Shown here: positions 24,357-33,600 of the stretch, one piece after another
Position numbering within the stretch: position 1 is the stretch's first letter
How the letters are laid out: every line of letters starts with the position of its first letter
Assembly: GCF_002999335.1 (NCBI RefSeq)
Contig: NW_020312224.1
Span: 1-37,310 of the forward strand
DNA from: Cyclospora cayetanensis
Taxonomy: Eukaryota; Apicomplexa; Conoidasida; Eucoccidiorida; Eimeriidae
Length of the DNA stretch: 37,310 nucleotides
Direction: 5' to 3'
Position numbers and translations under genes: made by a program
Notes under the pieces: model-generated
What the model was told of the DNA's origin: nothing
Database searches by the model: none
Seen by the model: only the letters and a program-made list of their open reading frames with translations

Positions 24357-24691
24357 CGCATGCAGCGTCTGCGGAAGCAAAAGAAACGGCACAAACAGTA
24401 GAACCAGGAGTCGCGGGATCTACTGAAGCTGTCATGAATAAGGAAAGTGGCAACATCGCTAACATCCAACAAAGCTACAATGCTTATTTTGTGCCAAAAC
24501 TACGAGTATATCTACGCGGAAAAGGTGGCAGCCAAGGCTTCTGTTGCTGCTGTTATCATTGCATGCAGGATCAGTGCTCTAGGCGTCGTCCACAGAGGTT
24601 TCCTCAATTTCCTTCCCCCGGTTGTGTCTTTTATGGAGAAGATTGTTCTCCCTTCCACCTTTTCTGTGTTCTTTTCCCGTGTAAGGCCTAG
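24357..24691 (+). other. Coding-like open frame upstream of PIG-L (candidate exon)
   Basis: The frame is open from 24350 to its stop at 24691 and follows possible acceptors at 24354-24356 (tag) and 24363-24365 (cag). The first part reads as an ordinary soluble protein (SAEAKETAQTVEPGVAGSTE, then MNKESGNIANIQQSYNAYF). The later part turns Cys-rich and unlikely, so an exon, if real, probably ends near 24477-24510 (a GTATAT donor-like site lies at 24507). I recognise no family. It could belong to an unfound upstream gene or be chance. Confidence 0.22.
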
Positions 24692-24799
24692 TAAATGCAG
24701 CAAATATTGCATCCGACTAAAGCGTAGGAAGAGAACTTCTAGCAAAGCACAGCAACGGGCAAAAGAGCAGCAGAATATTCGCTTCTGCTGCCAATAAGG

Positions 24800-27255
24800 A
24801 TGGAGCATGTAGGTCTTACGAGTAACTTGGTAGTCTCTTCTGCTGATCCCGGTGCCGCTTTATCTAAAGGCAAGACCACTACGCCGGCTTCTGTCAGATC
24901 CAGCAACCAGAACAAGAAGAAAAACAGCATCAGTGGCAGTTGGGGCAACTATGGCATGACTCTTGTCTTTGTAGTGGCTGTCTTATCTGCAGCTCTGTTC
25001 TACTGTGTGCCTCATTTATATTTTCAAGAAGGCCGTGTGGTACTTCAGGCTGCCTTGTTGCACGCTGCTAGCAGCAACCTATCGTTGGTGTTTTGCTTCC
25101 TATGCTTCTTCTTTGGGTGTCTCGGAAGCATTCTGTACAACTCTCACTTGGTTCACAACTGTAGACTTGAGCGCTTTGTCTTAGCCCTTGTCAGGAAGCA
25201 GCGTATGCAGCAGCAGGGGCTGTACAAACGCCAGTACAAGGACCCTCAACAGCATAACCAACCTGAGTCACAGCAGCTTGTTGCAGAGCAAAAGCAAAAG
25301 CCACAAGGCCAAAGTGAAGAGTGCTGCCCCTGCGAGTCTGAGGGCAGCAAGGTTGGTGTGCTCTTTGTGACTGCCCATCCCGACGACGAGTCCATGTTCT
25401 TTTCCCCAACACTTTCTCTCTTTGCCGCCAATAAGGAAGCATTCGAAGTTTTCGTTCTGTGCCTCTCAAACGGTAAGCTTGATCGCGTACGCAGGTGGAG
25501 GTTCCGTGCACGCTGGTAACCAGTGCTGTTTCTGCTAGTGTTTGGGCTTAAACGAGTTTTTGTTTCACTGGGGTCAGTGTTGCGTGCTTGTGCTCTTTGT
25601 ATAGATAACCTCATCGTTGCACTTTGCTATGGCTGGTGTGTAAAAACTGTTGCCCCACTATGTTGTTGCTTTGCTTGCTTGTAGCTGCGATTGCCACTGC
25701 AGTTGGTTTGTGTACATGCTGTGCTTTTTGCTACTGTGTTCTGCAGGCGGCTCTGCCGGTTTGGGCGCTGTGCGTTCGCTAGAATTGCATGCAGCAGCAG
25801 ACTTCTTTGGTGTCCCAAGGAACAATTTTGTTTGCTTGGATACAGAGACACTAAAGGATAGCTGGTCACCCTGGCCACCGGAGGCCGTGTGCCAAGAGGT
25901 CAAGAAATTCATATGCAAAAATAGAAACATACAAGTTGTAAGATCCAAATTTTCGGGAATTTGCTGAGGGCTACTGTCTCGTTTATTCTCATGCTTATTT
26001 TTGCACCAGTGTGTGCATCTAATTTTGTTGCTAGAGTGTATTGATTGTTTTGTGTCCCTGTGTTTGAAAACTGCTCCTTTGCTTTTTATGTCGACTGTAC
26101 TGAAGAGGCACTGCTAGAGAGTTGTTCCGCATATTGCCGCTGTCTGTGCACTTTTCGACTTTAGATCTTTTCCTTTGACCGTGATGGCGTGTCGAGCCAC
26201 CCCAACCACATCAGCGTTCACCAGGGCCTTAGGTCAGTTTGCATTTCGGCAGTTCTTCTCAAAGTGAGGGTGTCTTTTAACCTACTCTCCCCCTTTCCTA
26301 GTGTCCCCATGCTTCAGCTCGTGCATCCGCTATCAACACGAGCAACCGCTACCGCAACTGCAATGTTGGAGGATTAGCTTTTATTGTTGGACGTTAGGCT
26401 CTTCAGTCAAGAACTCGTCAACAGCATGCCCCAACATGAGCTGCCTCATACAGACAAGAAAAAGACCAAGAATGAGAAGGAGCTGCGGCACGAGCGCGAG
26501 CAGCTGAGGCCTTTGCCTCCTGTATTTCTCTTCGCATTGCAAAGCCACACGCTACTTCGCAAGTACTGCGGCATACTCAGCATTATACCAGCCACAGTCG
26601 CGGCTAACCACCAGGGCGTGTACGTTATTGCCGCTGCTGTGACAGTCGTTGTTGCTAGTGTGGTCATGCTGGTACGAGCTGTTTTCTTTCTCCCGTGTTT
26701 TATTTGTTGTAGCTGCCGTGTTCGTTGCTTCTTCTGCCTCTGATGTTTCTAAAGCTACCTGCCGCTGCATGCAGATTATTAATTGGTGATTGAGGACAGC
26801 TTTAATGTGTTGCTGTGCTCAGAGACGTAGCTACGTGCCTCACCCCCCTGGCCGCCTTCAAGTACGCCACATCGCACTTCTACTCCACCTTCTGTTGCCC
26901 TCATTGTTGCCTGCACAGGAGCCTGTTTTGCAGCCCGTGTCCATAGGTTCCGGAGCACTCGGCAGATCGAGCAGCACAAGCCGTGGAGTCTGCTGTCCTG
27001 CGTGTAGGGGAATGCGGGCTCATCGCTCTCAGTTTGTTTGGTTCCGTTTCCTCTTCGTCCTATTCTCCAGGCAATCCCCCAGCCCAAACCCCCACCTTTT
27101 AATCCAAGCCCTATACCTTCACTCTTATCCCTGTCCAACACTTCTTGGTCCCCGGCCCCTGGTTGTCTTTCGTACAGGCGTGAGGTCTTTGCTGTTGCCG
27201 TTTGTGCTGCCGCCGCAGCTACTCGTACACGAACGTCTACGAGCCCATTTACTGA
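24800..27255 (+). CDS. PIGL: PIG-L: N-acetylglucosaminylphosphatidylinositol de-N-acetylase (GPI biosynthesis)
   Basis: Six exons: 24800-25472, 25747-25937, 26165-26232, 26398-26671, 26919-27070, 27219-27255. All phases match and the product is 464 residues. It removes the acetyl group from GlcNAc-PI, the second step of GPI-anchor synthesis, on the cytosolic face of the ER. Landmarks are the metal-binding AHPDDES (H193, D195, D196), FVLCLSNGGSAGLGAVRSLE, SSHPNHISVHQGLR, HTLLRKYCG, MRAHRSQFVWFRFLFVLFS and a terminal YxYTNVYEPIY. An N-terminal extension of about 185 residues carries two hydrophobic segments (about 53-75 and 94-113) and a Gln/Lys-rich linker, where mammalian PIGL (about 252 residues) has a single short anchor. 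Exons 4-5 carry a hydrophobic Ala/Val stretch and a Ser/Cys-rich insert before the HRSQ block. The last intron starts with GC, not GT. It ends convergently with the CS-domain gene. Confidence 0.92.
27071..27218 (+). other. GC-AG intron in PIG-L
   Basis: The exon ends at ttctccag and the intron starts gcaatc, with no GT close by that would keep the conserved FLFVLFS block. The acceptor ctgccgccgcag joins a 37-nt exon in the right phase, which restores the family's C-terminal Tyr-rich ending and stops. AG before GC is the usual context of minor GC-AG introns. Confidence 0.7.
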
Positions 27256-27992
27256 GGTGATGATCGTACTCGATTTCACGATAAGCCGCTCCCAGCCGTG
27301 TAGCCACTGTTCGCCGCTTCGGGCGCTGTTGCCTCTCAGGTCTAGCTGCGTGGGCCATTTCTCCAGCAGCGGAAAATCTGGCAGGACACCCATACTGCGA
27401 GTGTTTTTGGCATTATGCCTGGCACTTTGGCTTTTCTCAAAAAAGATATTGTTTATATCGTGTCCCGCGTCTCTGCTTCATCTCGGCTGGTTATACGTTG
27501 TGTAGTGCACGCTCCTAGAGTGGCATCCGTAACATAGCATCAAAGCACGTAGGGGCGGTGCTGTAGCTGTAGCAGCAAGTAGTGGTGCCTTTTTTAAAAA
27601 TCTAAGAGTGGCAATGAGGGGAAAGTTCTGCTACTGCTAATATGGCGAGATAGATGTAGCTCACTACGATTGCTTTTGCTACGGGACAACTCATGGGCTT
27701 TACTATACGAATGGTTTCAGAGGCGGCTGCATGTAAATAGCGGCCTCCTAACCATGCTGCAGAGCTGCGGAGGCCCTGATTCGTGCTCCTTTTAAAAGCC
27801 CCTAAGGCGCTCTGCAGCAATGTGAAGTTTTGCAGTGACCGCTGATTCGCCTGCAGAGGCGGATGAGCCTGCAGCAGCAGGCAAGCCGTTCAGAAGAGGC
27901 TTTACAAATGCGTTGCTTTTTCAGCGACATATTATACTGACATGACCTGGATGGCGGCGTCGACCTGCTGTGCGTCCTCGCTCTTGTTGCCT
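27256..27992. other. Convergent 3' intergenic region
   Basis: 737 bases between the stops of PIG-L (+) and the CS-domain gene (-), presumably holding both 3' ends. No gene is recognised. A long minus-strand frame (26779-27393) reaches in from antisense to the PIG-L exons; I treat it as a shadow. Confidence 0.45.
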
Positions 27993-29400
27993 CTACTTGC
28001 TGGTGCCACTGGTTTGCGCAGCGGCGGCCGCATCACTTGTAGCCGACGCAGCGGCGGCCGCATCAGCAGTAGTTAAAATGCAAGCCAAGTTGCTGGTGTC
28101 GTGATGCTTAATCTTCTTGAAAGCAGCGTGCGCTGCCTCCCATGCGGACTTGAAGTTTTGCGTTTTTTCGCTGTGTCTGCGATCCGTCAACTGAGTCACG
28201 TCTATTTGTGCCTCACCCTGCACGCCAGCAGCAACAACATGCAACAACAGCTACGGTTGGCTGACACAATATGGACGAGTATATGAAAAGCGCCGACACC
28301 TGAAGCCGCTATGATCGCAGCCTCAACAACCACGCCCGCAGTTGCCCGAGCAGCAATATGGATCTGCAGAAGCAAGCGAGCAGCGGCTACGCCAGAAACA
28401 GGGGTGAAGTTACCTTCAAAATGCAGGTCCACCAAACGTTAGCTAAGGGTAGGACTGCTTTCTTTCGCAGGTGTAGATCCAAGAAGAAAGCTGTGGGTAG
28501 TGAAGTCTGCTTCGGCTCGACGAATACGCCACCGCCGCTGCTGCCTTCAAAACTCATAGCTTCTTTCGGTTCGTGATTTTGCTGTGTGGCAGCTTGCTGG
28601 AGCTGTTGCCAATCGATGCGCCTCTCAGTCACCTCCCAGAGCCAGCAATCGTCATCTTCCTCTATGGGGTGTGGAAATCTTCCTTCTAGCAACACCTTCT
28701 CGCTACCTCCGCTACTGGTTCTGGTTCCTGTTGCAGAAGAGTTTGCCTGGTTAGTGCACGAGATGCGCAGCGCATGCTCTCTTAGTTTCACACGGAGGTC
28801 TCTACCCCTGACGCCAGCCGGTAGAGCCAGAGATATCGTTACTTCCCTAGCTGTTTGTCTCCAGAAGTACCGACCTTCTTGCACCCCTCCGTTTCTCACC
28901 AGTTGCTGCATCTCAGTCCGGCCGGTACCCCTTGCCAGACCCGCTGGTTGGCCTGCTGCTGTGCTTGCTGCAGGTAGCTCAGCTGCCTGCACGGAACCGC
29001 AGCGGGGCCACTCATGAGCATCCTCAAAAGACATGCCTGTCTGCTGCATTTCCTCCTGTTGCTCTTCTTCCATCCATTCCTTAAGCTGCGTCTGCTGCAT
29101 CGCGGCCTCTGCTGCTGCTCCTTTGGGGTGTATGTAGAGTCCTTCGCGCCCAATGGTTACCGCCTGACCCTTGGACAGACGACGGACACGAGGGGAAGAA
29201 AAACTCTCCTGTTCTTCGTCCACCAAATGGTCCCACTTGCTGTAATCAAACCCGCCGCTACTGAAGTTGCTGCTGCAGCTATTCCTATGACTACTGCTGG
29301 TGGCGGGAAGCACATGCTTTCTAGAAGCACACGACGCGCCAGGTGTCTCATCTTCGCTGCTGCTAACCCATACTTTGTCCCATTTACTGTAGTCAACCAT
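27993..29400 (-). CDS. CS-domain (NudC/p23-like) protein with two DYSKWD motifs
   Basis: Two exons, 29400-28414 and 28217-27993, joined in phase 0 across a GT-AG intron; 403 residues. I start at 29400 because it gives MVDYSKWDKV, a typical N-terminus; the frame is open for 33 more codons to another ATG at 29499. DYSKWD occurs twice (residues 3-8 and 52-57), each followed by an acidic/Ser segment like the N-terminus of the Hsp90 partner Cdc37. A Gln/Glu-rich linker (about 100-165) follows. The CS domain (about 178-335) shows YFWRQTAREVTISLALPAGV, VLLEGRFPHPI, WLWEVTE, FFLDLHLRK and VWWTCILKGEAQID, closest to the NudC type. A Gln-rich insert of about 45 residues (260-304) splits the domain before its last strands. 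The tail is Ala-rich. A role as a co-chaperone is inferred from the domains only. Confidence 0.9.
28017..28065. repeat. Two 19-bp direct copies, 30-bp period, in the CS-domain gene tail
   Basis: The sequence cgcagcggcggccgcatca occurs at 28017-28035 and again at 28047-28065. On the coding (minus) strand it encodes the two Ala-runs of the C-terminal tail, so the tail arose at least partly by a 30-bp in-frame duplication. Confidence 0.8.
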
Positions 29401-30025
29401 TCTCCGAGCCCTAGTAGCAGCAGGAGCTGCTACCACAGTTGCTGCTGGCGTTGTTGATGCTGCTGTGGTAGATATCAGATAAACACTCCACCCACACAAG
29501 TCAGTTGCCTACTACCATTCCGTTGTTGTTGCTACCACGCTACTATGAACAGGGCAGTATGAGTGAAAAATTGCGTACATCGTTCCTATGTGTTACTTAT
29601 GCAAGCTGCGTCTGCTGTTGGTATAATGCTGCTGCTCCAGTGGGCGCTTATGGAACACATAATTTCCTTGGATGTAAACTGAGGGATGTGCTCATCTGGA
29701 AGAAACCACACTCAATGGTTGTTACAACGAGCCCTGGATGGTTGCATCTGCAAAAGCAGCAGGAAAAGGGCCTGCGGCCATGGGGCTGGAGAGCAGCTCG
29801 GCAAGCAGGGTGGGAAACATTCGCCCACCGTTCTTACAAAACCACTGTTCGTAAAAGTGTTTGGTGAGTTTGTTGTTCATTCAGCACATATTGGGGCTGC
29901 AGCACAAATAGCAGCAGCACCAACATCAATAGAAGCAGCAGTTTGTACCCAGGTGCAATAACTTGTTTGGAACTCCTCAGAAATACATTTCATCAAGTGA
30001 TACCCGTCGTATTAAGCTGGGGAAG
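29401..30025. other. Divergent intergenic region with a candidate COX2b 5' exon
   Basis: 625 bases between the CS-domain start (-) and the COX2b ATG (+). A strong donor (TTTG|GTGAGT, exon end 29863) is followed by acceptor-like sites ending at 29952 (acccag) and 29980 (actcctcag), so a 5' exon of COX2b probably lies here. An ATG at 29559 opens a frame that runs to that donor and would join COX2b in phase through the 29952 acceptor, giving 318 residues. I prefer a non-coding 5' exon, because the shorter product already has a good mitochondrial presequence. Confidence 0.45.
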
Positions 30026-30604
30026 ATGTTAGATTACATGCGATCTTGGTTTGGTTTCTCTCGCGAGGCTATGAAGCCTTCTGGGGTGGCCTTTCGCTCC
30101 GGCGCGGCCCCTGCCTTGTGTAGGAGCATCACTGGTCCTGTCCCTTCTGCTTCTCCATCAAGGCCTTCTGGGCAGGATACACCCCTGCAGAATGTGTCCG
30201 CCTCGGATTACCCGACACCCGAGAAGTACTTGAAGAACCCAGACTTGATTCCAACGTATTACTCCTTTCAAAGCAACATGGTGTCTGATGAGGACCTCGC
30301 CCCAGGAATGCTGCGCAATCTGGAGGTGGACAGGCGGCTTACGCTGCCGACGCGCACGCACATCCGCTTCCTTGTGACTGCAACGGATGTCATTCACTCG
30401 TGGGCCGTCCCTGCTCTAGGGATTAAAGCAGACGCCATACCAGGGCGGCTACAGAAGGTAAACACTTTTATCCAGAGGGAAGGAGTCTTCTACGGGCAGT
30501 GTAGTGAATTGTGTGGGGCCCTCCACGGCTTCATGCCTATTGTTGTTGAGGCTGTGAGCCCTGAAACGTACGCGGCGCATGCAAAAAAATGGTACAAGGA
30601 ATGA
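30026..30604 (+). CDS. COX2B: Cytochrome c oxidase subunit 2, C-terminal half (nuclear COX2b)
   Basis: 192 residues from the ATG at 30026; the longer frame opens only with TTG at 29963. The first 40 or so residues are Arg/Ser-rich with almost no acids ([20 protein letters not shown]), as in a mitochondrial presequence. The rest is the intermembrane CuA domain: [20 protein letters not shown], then [15 protein letters not shown]. All CuA ligands are present: H124, C159, E161, C163, H167 and M170. The N-terminal half of COX2, with the two membrane helices, is absent here, as expected where COX2 is split into two nuclear genes (COX2a and COX2b). CuA takes electrons from cytochrome c in complex IV of the inner mitochondrial membrane. 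Confidence 0.96.
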   Translation: MLDYMRSWFGFSREAMKPSGVAFRSGAAPALCRSITGPVPSASPSRPSGQDTPLQNVSASDYPTPEKYLKNPDLIPTYYSFQSNMVSDEDLAPGMLRNLEVDRRLTLPTRTHIRFLVTATDVIHSWAVPALGIKADAIPGRLQKVNTFIQREGVFYGQCSELCGALHGFMPIVVEAVSPETYAAHAKKWYKE

Positions 30605-33600
30605 GCTGACTGGACCCGAAGTATGGAGACGGCGAAGTTCATATACACCGCGAATGGCAACGGAGGAGAGACAGACAATCTTGAGCTGGCCCCAATCTAC
30701 ACACTCCTATCACGTATATGCATGCTTGAGTCTATTCACAACAATGAATGAGTGAATGTACCTCTTCGCGCTCTGGCAGCACGTATATGCATGTGTAGGT
30801 TTATTTCTATTAATATGCGCATATGCATGTATTTTGCACTGTTTGGAGAGGCTACTAACAGTTCGAGATGCGATCTGCGGATTACCCTTCTTCGCATCAC
30901 GTACAGACAGATAAGCATGCCGCCCAAACCCGTTTCTTTTTGCTTCAGCAGCAGCACGATCTTGACGTGCTCGCTGATATAGACTAAGAATGTTGCAACA
31001 GAGCAGTAGCTTAATAAGTAGCCACGCAGTAGTGACGTCTGGCGGTAGCAGCGAGATGCTGGAGGAGAAAGAGTCGCGCAGTTGATACCCGCAGTGCGAG
31101 ATTGCACGTTGGCTCTGTCCCGTCTCCTAGTTTCTCTCGGGTGGCTTCAATGATGCTTGCTGAGCCTTTATCACATGTCCTGCCCTCGGCCTTGATACGC
31201 TGCAGTGGGTTAAGCTCTATCTTCCGCTACACCACCTATTTATAACAAAGAATCGTCCAGAATTAGGCAAATGGTTTGCCTGCTCGCTCATCTAAATGCT
31301 TGCAGGGTAAGTTAGCTCCATACAGAAAGGAGCAGTGTTGCGTGCGTTTGTGTTAGGTGCTGTGTAACTAGGTGTGAACGCAGCAGGTGATGAGAGGATG
31401 CACCCATACGCACCCTAGCCTCTCCTTGCATCGTTGAAGGTCTAAAGGGCGCGCGCCGGGGAGAGAGGCATATTAGAACTGAATAATTCTCTAGTAAGCC
31501 TGCGTTGCGTGCGGTTAACTTCCTCTACGGAAGCCTTAGATGGAGCCCCATGTACTCGCTGGGGCAATTCTAAAATCCAAATGCCAGTAGTGCTTTCGAC
31601 AGGCGCATAATGCGGTTAGAGTTCCTTCGAAGGCCAGTGACAGTTGCATTGGCGGCAGTAAGAGTTCAGGCAATTGGGGTATTTTCGGTAAGCAGTGTAG
31701 TCCGCTTGACGACTCACCTGGCTTTAAGCAGTGTTTGACCCACCACCAATCTCTGGTAACAAGAGGAGCGCCCTTTGAGCTACTGGAGGCCTTTCTCGGT
31801 GTTGGCTGTTCTTTATTTAGACATTGATGGGCTGCACCACTGCAGGCATAGTAATTGAGGTGCACTTAATATCTGGAGAAGGGTGCGGCGTTATTATTTT
31901 TGTTTTTAATGTGCCACATGGCGGTCCGGCTATAATCTTTCCAGGGGCATGCACAGTATCAGACCTAGTGTCAAATATAGTACAGCGGTACAATCCCCTA
32001 AGAAGAGCTTCCTCCTTGCACCGATATGGTGCATATCGCTGCATGCTGCAAAAATTGTGAGGCTTCATGCCTAGTTGCGCATAAAAAAAGCGGAGATGCA
32101 CAAAGCGGTGACGCATGCTGCGTGGAGATAACTCCACTAGGGAATAATTAGCATTCGAATAGCCAGAGAAGACGGTCAGTTCCATGTCGACTCATAATCA
32201 AATATCACCAGTATAGTGGGGCGTAGCTGAATGCAGCTTTGCCCGCTGAAACTTCGCCCCTGCATTTCACGACATACTCCCTCGTTTTTCCTACCTGTAA
32301 GTTGAGACAAACTGCATACAGGACAGCGAAAGAGATCCTGCTTTATCTTTGATCTGGACGCAGGCAGAGATGTGGAAAGAAATATTAGTGAGAACGGCAA
32401 ACTGAGCATCATCGCGTAGAGAGAATAATAATTTCCCCGGCACCGAAGTATCGCTCATGATCAGAAATATGAATGTTGCTCTGCGTGATACGCAGGGTAA
32501 AGTGTTTTTTTCTTGACACCAAAAGCGTATGCATTAAAGCTTCTTACCTGCACAGAAGCGCCAGGTACGCTGACAGATGACTAGTATTTCCTCTTTCAAA
32601 GACACCTGGAACAAGCAAAATGGATGGGGATAACCGAGCATCTTTGGGCTACGGCCGTTAGTGATGACCCAGTTCCGAAGGGACAAAAGGCGCCCTCTAG
32701 TTTACTACCCGTGTTCGCTACCAAAAGGCGAATAGGAGAAGCGCGATAGGTACGCTGCTGCCCAGGGTTAAATACTTTACTCGCTGAGGCTTCGTACTGC
32801 AACGCAGTGACCACAGGAAATGCCATTGCTCAGCATAGGCAGGCTTGTCTTGAAGCTTCAGTGACAGCAGTGGACAGAGTCAGGGAGGTAAAAACGCTCT
32901 CCAGCCCTCCCATATAGCACATTACATCCGACTTGCTGCCATCGAAGCCTTGCTGTAATGGCCTGCCACAGCCGCTGGGACTTACCTGCTCAAAGAGCTT
33001 ATGGGCCTGTGAGCGGCTGCCACCCAGTATTTCTGGAAAATAAAAGTGCTCTGTTGAGCTGTTGTGTGCCTGCACCTAAGTTCTATAGACAAAGAGTACT
33101 AACATGCAGCAAACAATTCAACGACCCCGTCAAGTCCCGACACACGCACACATACACACCCACCTGCAGGCCCAAGGGGGCAACTGGAAGCCGAGCTGCA
33201 TAGGTTGTTTGCAATTGTGCGTGGAAGCAGTTGTGCGTATGTTGGGTGCTGAGGTTTGGTATGTTGGTTTTTAAGCAGTGTGTGCCGCTTCGAGTGGGCA
33301 TGTATTCGAGGTCGCAGCATCGGGAGAGGAAATTAGCAGTGTGTGTTGACTGCATGCTGCTGTATGGTTGGGCGTGTGTTGGGTGGAAAGCGGAGGGGCC
33401 CATTTTGTGGAGTTGTGATTGTGTTGCTTGGTGAGCGCTACTGAACTGATACCAAGCCCACTTTCCATATCGAGGGAGCTTTGCTAAAAAGGAGTGTGCT
33501 TTTCTCCTTTGTCACAGATGCATCTGCATGCCTTTTACGCTTCGGGGCTGGATGTTCGCCATGCGCGGAACTAAGTGAGCTTGTGCACTCTCTCAGAATT

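Larger units (their letters stand above)
19451..24799. other. Long gene-poor stretch between RPL10 and PIG-L
   Basis: About 5.3 kb without a recognisable gene. The left end should hold the RPL10 promoter and the right end the PIG-L promoter. Three pieces look somewhat coding-like and are listed separately or in the findings: minus 19600-19839, plus 23408-23513 and plus 24357-24691. The longest other frame (minus, 21420-21833) opens with TTG. A cluster of overlapping plus-strand frames at 22036-22644 has no family signature. I saw no transposon, tRNA or tandem repeat. Confidence 0.45.

Noticed and set aside
26779..27393. Minus-strand frame of 204 codons with an ATG
   Set aside because: It is antisense to PIG-L exons 5 and 6, whose conserved blocks and phases are well supported, and the minus product is Gly/Arg-rich with no family features. 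GC-rich coding DNA often leaves such shadow frames.
29963..30025. Longer COX2b start at 29963
   Set aside because: The codon is TTG. The first ATG in frame is at 30026 and gives a better mitochondrial presequence.
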